Assembly: GCA_954871525.1 (NCBI GenBank)
Contig: OX940867.1
Location: 17,523,343 to 17,587,342, forward strand
Source of the DNA: Parietaria judaica
Taxonomy: Eukaryota > Streptophyta > Magnoliopsida > Rosales > Urticaceae
Reading direction: 5' to 3'
DNA: 64,000 bases
In this document: positions 53,784 to 64,000 of the stretch, piece by piece
Position numbering within the stretch: the first letter of the stretch is position 1
Layout of the letters: the number at the start of each line of letters is the position of its first letter
Notes under the pieces: model-generated
Databases searched by the model: none
Told to the model about the DNA's origin: nothing
The model's input: the letters and a program-made list of their open reading frames with translations, nothing else
Position numbers and translations under genes: made by a program

Positions 53784-54180
53784 GACGCCAAGTGGAGATC
53801 ATGAACGGAGACGCCATCACCGAAGGAAGCCCGACGCTAAAGGAAGATCATCAATAGAGACGCCATCACCGAAGGATGCCCAACTCCAAGTGGAGATCAT
53901 GAACGGAGACGCCATCACCGAATGAAGCCCGACGCCAAAGGGAGATCATCAACGGAGACGCCATCGCCGAGAAGCCCGACGCCAAGTGGATATCATCAAC
54001 GGTGACGCCATCACCAAAGGAGGCCCGACGCCAAATAGAGATCATCAACGGAGACGCCATCACCGAAGGAAGAAGCTCGACGCCAAGTGGAGATCATCAA
54101 CGGAGACGCCATCACCGAAGGAAGCCCGACGCCAAGTGGAGATCATTAATAGAGATGCCATTACCAACGAAGCTCATCGT
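53784..54180. repeat. 49-bp tandem array (8 units)
   Basis: The unit begins GACGCCAAGTGGAGATCATC and contains GGAGACGCCATCACCGAAGG. There are about eight consecutive copies of 48-52 bp. It is open in some frames only because of its composition. Confidence 0.88.
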
Positions 54181-54350
54181 CATCGCCTCGTCGACCGAAG
54201 CTCGTTGCCACCGCTTCATCGACCTCGCCACCGCTTCGTCGATCGAAGTTCATAGTCATCGCCTTCATCTCAGAAGCTGAAGACCATAAATGGAATTCGT
54301 ATCTTATTTCACCAAGCATTTAAAAATACTTGATAAAATAGAGGGCTAAC

Positions 54351-54475
54351 TGTTCAGGTCGGATTTGACAATCCATTTAGTACAGCATAAGTACCTAAGT
54401 GTTTGTCTTTACACCATAAAGCAAGCAAATGTGCTTAATTATGATGTGATGAGTTAGGTAGCTTTAGGCCATACC
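54351..54475 (+). repeat. Truncated 3' LTR of the large element
   Basis: It begins TGTTCAGGTCGGATTTGAC and parallels the first 125 bp of the 5' LTR with about 17 differences. It stops at GGCCATACC, after which unrelated 358-bp repeats begin. Confidence 0.8.
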
Positions 54476-54480
54476 CTAGG

Positions 54481-55560
54481 CCTATGCGTATTAAATCGCG
54501 GGGGGATGGATGCGTGGATGTAAATTTTTCAATTAAAATGTTCGGGAAAACCCGAAACACTAGCAACCTCTAGAAGGACCTGTCGTTTACCGCTACGCCT
54601 ATCCGTTCGACCGCTACTGCTTCCCGATAGCGGTTTGCACGATCCTTCCACGAAAATTGAGGACGCGTCACAAAATTGATACGTGTTGATGTCCGTATAA
54701 TAATTATAAGTAGAGCGTAATTATTGCTTCGAAACCTTCACGCATGTTTGGTTAACCATCTTAATGTCCTCGAGGGGCACCACCAACAACTCAATTGGGT
54801 GAACAATTACTCATGGCCACCGATCCGTATTAAATTAACCTATTCGTATCAAATCGCGGGGGGATGGACGCGTGGATATAAATTTTTCGATTAAAATGTT
54901 CGGGAAAACTCGAAACACTAGCAACCGCTAGAAGGACCCGTCGTTTACCGCTACGCCTATCCGTTCGACCGCTACTGCTTCCCGATAGCGGTTTGCACGA
55001 TCCTTCCACGAAAATTGAGGACGCGTCACAAAATTGATACGTGTTGATGTCCGTATAATAATTACAAGTAGAGCATAATTATTGCTTTGAAACCTTCACG
55101 CATGTTTGGTTAACCATCTTAATGTCCTCGAGGGGCACCACCAACTACTCAATTGGGTGAACAATTACTCATGACCACCGAACCGTATTAAATTAACCTA
55201 TGTGTATCAAATCGCAGGGGGATGGACGCGTGGATGTAAAATTTTCAATTAAAATGTTCGGGAAAACCCGAAATACTAGCAACCACTAGAAGGACCCGTC
55301 GTTTACCGCTACGCCTATCCGTTTTACCGCTACTGCTTCCCGATAGCGGTTTGCACGATCCTTCTACGAAAATTGAGGACGCGTCACAAAATTGATACGT
55401 GTTGATGTCCGTATAATAATTACAAGTAAGGCATAATTATTGCTTCGAAACTTTCACGCATGTTTGGTTAACCATCTTAATGTCCTCGAAACCTTCGAAA
55501 CCTTCGCGCATGTTTCCCGATAGCGGTTTGCACGATCCTTCTACGAAAATTGAGGACGCG
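54481..55560. repeat. 358-bp tandem repeats (2.8 copies plus a fragment)
   Basis: Units start at 54481, 54839 and 55197, exactly 358 bp apart. The third is cut at about 55487, and a partial fourth (CCCGATAGCGGTTTGCACGA onward) reaches 55560. Copies 1 and 2 are nearly identical, so amplification is recent. Each unit contains ACCGCTACG, GACCGCTACTG and ATAGCGGTTTG blocks. Confidence 0.92.
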
Positions 55561-55676
55561 TTACTCTCCGTGTAAGTATCAAATCAATTGGACCTCTAGA
55601 CGTAGTTCCTTTCTACCGCTAACTATTTCCTCTTACCGTTAATCTCCGTGTAAGTACCAATATACCCTCACTAGTA

Positions 55677-55687
55677 CTATAAAAGGG
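55677..55687 (+). promoter_or_regulatory. TATA box downstream of the 358-bp array
   Basis: CTATAAAAGGG, followed by a C/A-rich leader-like segment and an ATG at 55791. It suggests a plus-strand transcription unit. Confidence 0.5.
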
Positions 55688-55790
55688 CAACGAAACAAAC
55701 CCTTAAGTGCAATCTCAATTCACACCGCTTTCCTGGACCACTTTGGAATCCCTTATCCAAATCTAGTTTTGTCCGTAACCGAAATCTAAC

Positions 55791-56431
55791 ATGTTTGAAC
55801 TCAACCACCCAAGGCGTTCATGTTTGTCAACGCGCCCCCGTCTCCGTCATCGTCGTAAGCTTTCTTTAAAGCATTTCTTTATTCTCATATTTTTTTTAAA
55901 AAAATTAGCCGGATTCTAACTTCCTTGTTCATTTGTCTTCTGTTTATCAGGGTACGACTTAACTGAGCCATTATGCTACCAAAAAAAATAGCTGCGACCC
56001 GTGAAGAACACCCGACATGCCCATCGGGGAAGTACGAAGAAAGCCCAAGTACGAACATGTTATGCGTTGCAAAGCGTGTTCGCCATCAATTCTTCCATCG
56101 GGCTCGCAGCGGTGCTGACAGACACAAACTATTGAATTATGGACATTTTGTCCATAGTTCAATGGCTTCTGTCTGTCCGGTGTTCAATTTTCTTATGAAC
56201 ACCGGACTTGTTGTCACTTTTCTGTCGGGGACGAATCTCGAGGAAGAGAGGTCCAGCCATCAATTCTTCACTGGATATTATAAGGCTTATCAAGCTCCCT
56301 CCTCCGGTTTTATACGAGTTGTTTTTATCCACGGTTGGTCCCTATATCATCCCGTCCATCAGGGAAGTACGAAACATGTATGCTTCGAGGGTGTCCTATG
56401 CATTTATATTTGTATTTGTTTTTTTTTTTAA
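55791..56431 (+). pseudogene. Possible transposon-borne gene remnant, unrecognised
   Basis: After the TATA box, an ATG at 55791 starts MFELNHPRRS. A GT donor near 55855 and an AG near 55950 could bound an intron, but the join reaches a stop within about 13 codons. A separate ORF at 55973-56431 (152 codons) contains two strong hairpins and ends in a low-complexity tail. I recognise no domain. It may be a decayed gene of the element that also carries the Ulp1-like gene, or simply non-coding DNA. Confidence 0.25.
56117..56206. other. Two adjacent hairpin-forming inverted repeats
   Basis: First hairpin: 29-nt arms (56117-56145 and 56149-56177, about 24 of 29 paired) with a 3-nt loop, bounded by GACAGACA and TGTCTGTC. 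Second: perfect 10-nt arms CCGGTGTTCA/TGAACACCGG (56178-56206). The two abut directly. Confidence 0.75.
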
Positions 56432-56514
56432 TATTTTTGTATTTTTATTGTTTAATAAAAAAAATTCAAAACAATACAAATTGTATTCTTGTATTTGTAT
56501 TCCAATTAAATTAT

Positions 56515-57240
56515 TACTTGCACAGCGGCAAGTATCGATTTATATAGCGTCAAGTATCTATTTACATAGCGGCAATCATATGCTTAATACACAACGCTAA
56601 TGATATTTACTAATTTTGTATTCTTTAATAAACAGTAATCCAAACAATAGCGGTAAGTATCTATTATATAGCTACATAGCGGTAATTGTATATTTACAAA
56701 GCGGTAAGAATGTCTATACGCATCGTTAAATGTCTATTTACATAGCGGTAATCGTATTTTTAATACACAACGCGAATGATATTTACTAATTTTGTATTCT
56801 TTAATAAGCAATAATCCATACAATAACGGTAAGTATCTATTATATAGCGGCAAGTATCTCTTCACATTGCGGTACTTTTGTATTTACATTGCGGAAATTG
56901 TATATTTACGAAAAGGTAAGAATTTATTTACACATCGGTAAGTGTCTATTTACATAGCGGTAATCGTTTTTTTAATACACAATGCGAATGATATTTACTA
57001 ATTTTGTATTCTTTAATAAGCAATAATCCAAACAATAGCGGTAAGTATCTATTATATAGCGGCAAGTATCTCTTCACATAGCGGTAAGTTTGTATTTTTA
57101 TAGCGGTAAGGATGTACTTACATAGCGTTAGGTATGTATTTACACAGCGGTAAGTGTCTAGCGGGAAGTATCTATTTACAACGCGAATGATAGTTACTAA
57201 TTTTGTATTCTTTAATAAGCAAAAATAAAAAAATATACAA
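56515..57240. repeat. TAGCGGTAAG array with higher-order structure
   Basis: Roughly 22-bp monomers resembling ACATAGCGGTAAGTATCTAT are grouped into larger units. Each is closed by a conserved TGATATTTACTAATTTTGTA block at 56601, 56777, 56989 and 57188 (spacing 176, 212, 199). The motif is the complement of the ACCGCTA blocks in the 358-bp repeats. Confidence 0.82.
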
Positions 57241-57256
57241 ATTGTCTACGTAGCGT

Positions 57257-60200
57257 TCATTGTTCTAATAGCCCTTGTGTGTAAATTTCTGCGGCATATC
57301 TCATTCTGGCTCTATCTACAAATTTGTCGCTGAATAAGTCAAGCGGGAGGTTTAGCATATCGAGCTCTATGAACTTCATGCAGAAGACCCCACAATCTCC
57401 GGTTCCTCCCGTTGGCGATCTATTTTGAGGGCAAGCCACCCGTCTCCACGTCCACTCTCTCCCTTTGAGACGTTTAAAGTGATCATCGAATGTCAAAATC
57501 CAAGGTGTAATTTTCTTCGGAGCAAGCATGACTTCATCAAGTTTCTTATCATTGGTGTACGTAATAGTGGAATCGTACAGGACAAACTCCGCCTTCAATA
57601 AATCCGCCTTGCATGAAATTTAGTGCTGATTGTCAAGGTTTATCGGGAAGTAGAGACGCTCTCTATGCATCCATGCGCGTTCGTAGCCCCTTCCATTAGT
57701 ACCGTTGATCCATTCATAAGCGGCTACTACGATATTATCATCGTGAAATAAATTCTTTGTTTGAGCCCATATATTAATGTTATTCATGAACAACGTCGGG
57801 AGAACGACGATTTTATCTGAATCCGGAATAGTCTCTGGAAGCTCAATCAGTCTTTTCCTGAGGCCTTGAATGATTAAGTCTATGTGTTGCAATTAATTGT
57901 AAATTGATTCAGTGTTATAATAGAAATAAATGATTAAATTAGTAATGAAATCCTTGAATACTGATTACCTCATAGTCAAGCCATTTGGATTGGGTCAAGA
58001 GGGTATGCCACCACTTATAGTCTCTTTTTTGCAGCACGCATCTCTTACCACCCTTTATGTTTGTTTTGATCTTATTCCAAGCACTCGTGAACTGATCGTA
58101 GATATCAGCACGACATATATCAAGCGGGTCGAAGGCAAGAGCCGCACTACGATTTCCCTGTGTGATCTGGAAGTAAACAAATATTGTTACTTATGCTTAC
58201 CGCTATTCATAGTAATTAAATAATACCGATACTTTCAACTACGACAAACGCTATGTAAGATTTATTCTAAAATATTCGTACCGCTCTACAACCGCCAAGT
58301 TTGACGATGGCGTTGGCCGCTTCATTCTCCTCCTTACGCTTCTTCTCCTCCTCAATCTTCCGCGCCTCCTCCTCCTGCTTCTCCTTCTCCTCCTTCATCT
58401 TCTTCCTCTCCTCCCCAATCTTCCGCGCCTCCTCCTCCAGCTTCTCCTTCTCCTCTTCCATCCGCTTCCTCTCCTCCCCAATCATCCGCGCCTCCTCCTC
58501 CTCTTCCTTCATCCGCTTCCTCTCCTCCTCAATCTTCCGCGCCTCCTCCTACAGCTTCTCCTTCTCCTCCTTCATCCGCTTCCTCTCCTCCCCAATCTTC
58601 CGCGCCTCCTCCTCATCCTTCTCCTTCTCCTCTTTCCGCTTCCTCTCCTCCTCAATCTTCCTCGCCTCCTTCTGTTGGTAGGGCTAAAAACCGTCGGGGT
58701 TTGATTCCCGATTCCATTACGCCGAAATATGCCTCCGAGCCGTTCCGGTAACATTTAAAAAATTATTTTAAAGCGGAAAACTTGTTATCGGACCAACGGA
58801 ACGGATATCAGGTAATAACCATTTTAACAAGATCCGATAAATATTACATATTTAATATTCACAACTCTTTATTAATATCATAGTCGAAATAAGAAATAAG
58901 TAGAAAGCGGTAAATGTTTGCATTTATTAACCCAATGCATAAGGCCGTACCTCGGTTGACGTTTCTGGTTGCGGACTCTGAAGTTCGGCAGGGCTCCGCC
59001 GGGGCTGAGGGAAACACGCGTGATCTTCGGGGATATTCTCCTGGATTCCTCGAACCGAAGCGTGGGCTTCGCCGGCAGGACTCCGTCGCAAAACTTTAAC
59101 TGAGGTTCTTTTTTAGCTACCGGAGAACAACGTCTCACTAAGCCGAACCAGAAAAGAGATCAGAGGCAGAAAACTCGCAGACCCTAGAGAGAAAGGGAGA
59201 GCTCGAGTTTTTGCTCTGGGGAAGATGTTTTGAATGTTGTAAATGAGCTCTCTATTTATAGACTTGGCCCGTAACCGAATTAGAGATTTTCACTCCAAAA
59301 TTCGAATTTTATATATATTTAAATACTTTAATTATTTTCAATCCAATGGTTGAGATATAATCTCATCTAGATCCAATGGTTATAATTAAACTTGTATTTA
59401 ATTAAATAAGAAAGACTTGGTAAATACATAAACCAATCTTATCCTCTTATTTAAATATAATTCGAATATATATATATATATATTTAATTTCGAAAATTAT
59501 TATTAGATATAATTAATTATCCTAATCCAAAGGCTTAGATTTAATCTTATCTAAATCCAATGGATATAATTAATTAGGGATTTAATTAAATAAGAAAGAC
59601 TTGGTAAATAAAAAAACCAATCTTATCTACTTATTTTTAATTTCGAAATATATATATAATAATGATAATTTCGAAATTAATTATCTAGATCCAACGGCTT
59701 AGATTAATCTTAGACCGATCTAATGGATCAAATTAATTTGGGATAAAAATCAAATACTCTAAGACTTGGTAAAAGCCTAATTCGATTTTATTCATATCAT
59801 TATCTTCGAAATATATATATTATAAATATAATTAATTAATTTCCAATCCGACAGTAAAGATTAAATCTTAAACCGATCTAACGGATACAATTAATTAGGT
59901 CAAATTCGAAAACCCTAAGCTTGGTCACCAAGCTACTATTTTTCGAATTAGGGTTAGGTTAAAAATCAATCATCTTAATCCTACGATTGATATTAAATCA
60001 TTTCCGATCTAAAGGATAAGATTGATTTTAGGGTTTTTGCTAAAGTACCAAACTTTAGGTACTTATGCCGCAAATATTAAAACCCTAACTAGGCCAAACT
60101 CGTGTGGACTAGGTCATGCAAGCCCATATCGATTTACACATGTGTTAATATATATTAAATATATATTATTATTATTATTATTAATATAAATCTATTAATT

Positions 60201-62084
60201 ATTAATTAATTATTAATAAGATATTAATAATTATATCCAAATAATTAAATTATATTAATAATTTCTGATCTCAATATTACACATTAAAATGTCATGGTGC
60301 CACACCATCATTTAAATTCGTGACATGTGATTTAATTTCATAGTTTATCGAACCGAGCACAAACTTAGAAAATCCATAAATCACAAACCGTAAGTCGAAA
60401 TGACTTGGTTCAAAAAGAAAAGTTGGTTAGAATTTAATTTCCAATAACATGGTGCTGATAGAAAATCTAAATTCAAACTTTCTATTATCAGTTAATTTCG
60501 TGTACCAAAATATGGTACTTTTGCCACGCTGACGATAAAACTATTTGACGTCTGCCACAGACCTTTAGTTTTATAAGTCTAGCCAAATGATTAAACATTA
60601 TCCAAAATGTATTTTAATCACATACGTATCATCCGTTACGGAGCTATCCTGGGGACCATGGACCCGTATCACTTAAGATCCAACGAACTGCTAGTTGTTC
60701 GTCAAACCTCGAAGTGATTCCACTATAGACCCGAGGCTGCACTCTTTAGTGATACGGTATATATTATTCCCTTTATAACAGCAGGGTGTCCATTGATACA
60801 ATCAAATTCGGGTTATTATTCTTTCACTTGATGACTCACACATGAGCAGCCGGTTTTTACCGTATTGCCTCTCATTGCATTTTCCTCCTTGACTCAGTCA
60901 GTAATATTATGAGTAACCTACTTATGGTTTCGAATCATAAGTTGTGCACGGGTACCTCTCACTTCTCACCACCGACAACCAAGGGAATCATCACGACTCT
61001 GAAGAGAGTTGTGTGATGCCCATGTCTATGATCAAGCTACCCTTACTACTGACTATCATGGTCCCAAAATAATAGTGTTGGGAACAGCGGTAATATCTTG
61101 TGTTCTTTAACGGTTAAATCAAAGAACAATCAAGCCAGTAGCTCGGACTCAAGACCACTCAGGACTTAGAACTAATATCCATTTGATCATCTATTTGTGA
61201 CTCAACTACAAGTTATCAGTGACGGTCTTATATGATAACTTCTTGAGTTTAAGTCAGGTCCAGTCCAGTATGAAGACACTTCACACTTAATGCACTTCTA
61301 GTGAGTGTGATACACACACATAATCCAGAATAGGATTGTCACTTAGTCACATTAATGACCTTATACGATTAATGGGCTCCCACCCAGTTAATCAGGTCAC
61401 GGACATTTTAAGTTCATTTATTATGATTATTAATTCTTCCTTATATTGACTCTGTTGTGATAATAATAACATAATTGCATCCTTTATCAACTATGGAAAC
61501 AAACATTCTATTTTACTCTACCAGAAACTATAATAAGATTAACATAATAAGTATCATCTTTATTCAATGACATGTCATAATCTTTTACAAATGGATAAAA
61601 TATCTTGTTTAAGGACACATATGTCCAACACCTTCTCCTTCTCCTCCTCAATCTTCCGCGCCTCCTCCCCCTCCTCCTCCTCGACATTGTCTCCTTCTTC
61701 CACCTCGTACGACTTCGCCACTTTGCGGGCATATTCAAATGGATCGGTATGATTCGGCCTTTCCTCCGCTTCATTCTTCTCTCTCGCAACGTCGGCATCA
61801 TGCATATCTTGGTATTGAGAGTCCAATACTTCGCTTAAGTTCAAATATTGATCGACGACGTCACTCGCAGGCACCAGTGACAAATGAGCAGCACCACCGT
61901 CTGTTTCTTGAACTTGACGCAATCCATCTGATGAGCCCAGTTTGTCAATCGTCTCCTGCTCCCGAATGTTGTCATTCGTACTCGGGTGGGAATTCACATC
62001 CAGAGGTTCTATCTCAGCGTCAGACTGCTCTGAATCCGCGGCCTCCCTCGACGATACTCGGCCTAAAGGCACCCCCGGTGGCAA
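57257..62084 (-). pseudogene. Transposon-type Ulp1-like (C48) cysteine protease gene, broken
   Basis: The first exon region (about 62084-61631, upstream limit open) encodes an acidic N-terminus. It runs into a Glu/Lys/Arg-rich coiled coil that resumes after a solo LTR and ends at a GT donor (58282). Exon 58166-57969 (66 codons, ITQGNRSAALAF to WLDYE) follows in phase. The protease exon (57892-57257) has the catalytic layout of the family: INLDNQH (His), FVLYDST (Asp), ACPQN (Gln) and GDCGVFCM (Cys). It is interrupted by one in-frame TAA (57622-57620) exactly where the Trp of the usual HW pair would be. The acceptor before this exon also looks mutated (GCAA, not GCAG). Such genes are known as passengers of Mutator-like and other plant transposons. 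No transposase was found nearby. Confidence 0.8.
58673..61630 (-). mobile_element. Solo LTR copy 3 (2,958 bp), TSD CCTTC, inside the Ulp1-like gene
   Basis: It starts TGTTGGTAGG and ends TGTCCAACA, flanked by CCTTC at 58668-58672 and 61631-61635. It is in the same orientation as copy 1 and inverted relative to copy 2. It carries the same terminal, TATA and leader blocks. It splits the Glu-rich coiled-coil coding region of the host gene. Confidence 0.94.
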
Positions 62085-64000
62085 ATATCTATATAAGCAC
62101 CTTGCCGCTTCTGTGTAACGCTCTCAGAAAACTCTTTTCTGAGAGACCGTTAACCTCTATCTATCTCATCATACGTTCCGGTCCTTTTTAAAATATTTGA
62201 CAGTTCGTAAAAGAAATATATAACCGTTTAAATATAGTGCGCTTATACTATTTTGAAAATACTGTCAAGAGTTTAAAACATCAAGACAACCATGACCGGT
62301 ACGACATTTACAAGATGTCATCAAAAGACAAATAGCGGAGCTCCTGAGTTTTCAAAAATATAATACAGCAAAATCCCTTAGAGGCTTGTCTCGGATCGAG
62401 TCGTTCGCTGTATGTACCGTATACACTGCACTGCCGACCCTACTCCACCCGCAATTAACCGTCTATTCGCTTCTTCCCTGGGTCTACAACACAACTATAT
62501 AGGTGAGCTAACGCTCAGTACGTAAAAGGTTTTTATTACTCACGAAAATAACTTTACACCGATCACACCAAAAAGCATAACACGCAATATCGTTTTATTT
62601 CGTTTTATGATAATCTGAAATTAATCTATATATATAAAATAATCTTTGGGCCCAGCTACCGTACCAGCGCTTTTCAGCCTATAAAGCCTACGGGGGACCG
62701 GGGGCGCGACCCTAACCAAGTTAGCCCGAGGCGAATCACTTTCCGACGTACCATTCTGAGACTACCCGTCTCGGTACAATCGGCGGCTTCGCGTACAATG
62801 TATCTCAAGAGACTAACCGTCCCGGCACAGCCACACGATGGGACTTACCATCTCGGTACGGCGCTATTTAATTTTAAAAACATGTTATTCATATTATTAG
62901 CTTTACTATAAACGATCTATGAATGAATGATATAGAAGTAAACATTTGAAAATATGCAAACCAGAAAACAAGTTGCGCACACGTATTTCACACCACACAA
63001 AAAGACGAAATCACACTTTATTATTGTTGTGCTGTAGGAGTACTTTTACGTACCTTACTCTTTACGTTTCCTTAAAAACACGGGGCGACGCTTCGTTCGG
63101 GCACATAACACCTGATATTTAATTCTTTAAATATCAGTTTCTAACTCAATGAAGTTCTACTTATGCACGCCTTCTAACAACTCAAGTTATCAATATAACT
63201 CTCTAAGCTCAAAATAGCTATTCCACAAACATAGATTCATGGCAAACAAAGTTTCAATAACTCACTTTCAATTTTACTAAAAACAGTCTATGTTAATCTC
63301 TAGAAATAGCCACGAGTCTTACTGTATAACACTTGAAATCTTATATACTGTCGTAATACGATATTTCAATGCACAAACATACTTCCTTAGTATTTTAAAT
63401 CATTTTGACTATGAAGCTATTACATGTCCCTGGCTTGCTGTGTATGCATATCGATAAATACATATACTTCATAATGTGCTCATAAATAAAGGCTATGTTG
63501 TACATGATATATATATATATACACATATGCAACCAAGTTTTATATTCTATATACATATAGAAAGGGAAAATTAGAATCGTATTTATTTCAAATACTAACC
63601 ATATCAAAATAAATAAAATTTCAAATTGCCACTTGATTAAAATATGCAACATACTCTGTTAGTAATTATCAAACATCTATATGACTAAAATTATATTTAT
63701 CATACAATTTCACAAACACATAGACCCCATGACTATTTTTGACAAAATATAAAAAAAAGCCCAAACATTTCTATCACCAAATTAAAGACAAGCACTAGCT
63801 TTTGCCCTAACACATATCGATACCATGTCTTATTAAATAGAACCCATTGAATCTCTACACAAACCTAATAAATCAGTATACATATGTAGTCAAATCTGGT
63901 AAAAGTTATTTGAAGAACATCAATGAGAAAGTTCAAAAAAAATTTCTTTTACCTAGGATTGAGAGAATTGAGTTGGGAGGTATGGAAAAGCCATCAGAGT
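62085..64000. other. Right edge: no gene supported
   Basis: The Ulp1-like frame stays open a short way beyond 62084 on the minus strand, so its 5' end may lie here. About 62390-62870 is GC-richer, with CTCGGTAC-type blocks (ACCGTCCCGGCAC, ACCATCTCGGTAC), and may be an LTR or other element fragment. From 62870 to the end it is AT-rich. The remaining part of the truncated 3' LTR was not found. Confidence 0.4.

Larger units (their letters stand above)
39524..54475 (+). mobile_element. Large non-coding LTR retrotransposon (LARD-like) with tandem-repeat interior
   Basis: The 5' LTR (39524-40664) begins TGTTGAG and ends CTCAACA. It is followed by a primer-binding-site-like TGGCGGCCACCGAGGGGC, and a second LTR start (54351) in the same orientation is preceded by a purine-rich AGAGGGC. 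No gag, protease, reverse transcriptase or integrase reading frame exists inside. The interior is mostly 190-bp, 85-bp, 473-bp and 49-bp tandem repeats, broken by younger insertions. The first 125 bp of the two LTRs differ at about 17 positions by hand count, so the element is old. The 3' LTR is truncated, so its TSD cannot be tested. The PBS form suggests Ty3/gypsy, at moderate confidence. Confidence 0.75.

Noticed and set aside
40817..53820. Many 60-150-codon ORFs in the 190-bp, 85-bp and 473-bp arrays
   Set aside because: They arise from repeated units whose length is mostly not a multiple of three. Frames change between units and no domain is present.
54481..57240. CRISPR-like or centromeric repeat array
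   Set aside because: This is plant nuclear DNA, units are tandem without unique spacers, and only a few copies are present. No evidence for centromere identity.
58301..58681. Plus-strand 126-codon Ser/Phe-rich ORF
   Set aside because: It is the antisense of the Glu/Lys/Arg coiled-coil coding region.

Overview
This is nuclear DNA from a flowering plant, most likely a core eudicot. The background is AT-rich, genes are split by short GT-AG introns, and coding exons are more GC-rich than their surroundings. Transposons are nested in one another, and the protein families are plant ones (chloroplast J-protein, subgroup IVb bHLH, group IV CDPK). I cannot name the species. All joins, repeat units and target-site duplications (TSDs) below were read by hand.

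Left arm (1-15.3 kb): one intronless gene, a small plastid-type DnaJ protein (5727-6179, minus), among short non-autonomous elements. These are a foldback MITE with a 9-bp TSD and four G-boxes, a ~0.9-kb long inverted repeat, a 455-bp MITE, a 670-bp hAT element with a perfect 8-bp TSD, a 48-bp tandem array, and a tRNA-derived SINE.

Gene island (15.3-29.5 kb): three multi-exon genes whose hand-spliced exons each give an exact open frame. APE2, an AP endonuclease with a PCNA box and a GRF zinc finger, is on the minus strand with 9 exons and 573 aa. A bHLH121/URI-type iron-homeostasis regulator is on the plus strand with 5 exons and 307 aa. A CPK16/18/28-type calcium-dependent protein kinase is on the minus strand with 12 exons and 543 aa, including a likely GC-AG intron. 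APE2 and the bHLH gene are divergent and share an ~0.8-kb 5' region. The bHLH gene and the kinase are convergent.

Transposon desert (29.5-64 kb): first comes gene-poor DNA. Next is a 3,927-bp hAT element (34632-38558) with a perfect 8-bp TSD, seven TCGCGA motifs at each end, and a transposase gene from which the catalytic core has been deleted. From 39524 to about 54475 lies a large gag-pol-less LTR element whose interior is mostly a 190-bp tandem array. That array is broken by a 674-bp hAT element in the 5' LTR, by one solo LTR placed directly in it, and by an unresolved 5-kb insertion that carries a second solo LTR. After it come a 358-bp tandem array, a TATA promoter with an unrecognised ORF, a 'TAGCGGTAAG' array, and a decayed transposon-type Ulp1 (SUMO-protease-like) gene on the minus strand. 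That gene is split by a third solo LTR of the same family. All three solo LTRs keep their own perfect 5-bp TSD. The last 1.9 kb has no gene that I can support.

Overall, the left half holds conserved stress, iron, calcium and DNA-repair genes, and the right half is a layered record of transposition, unequal recombination and decay.
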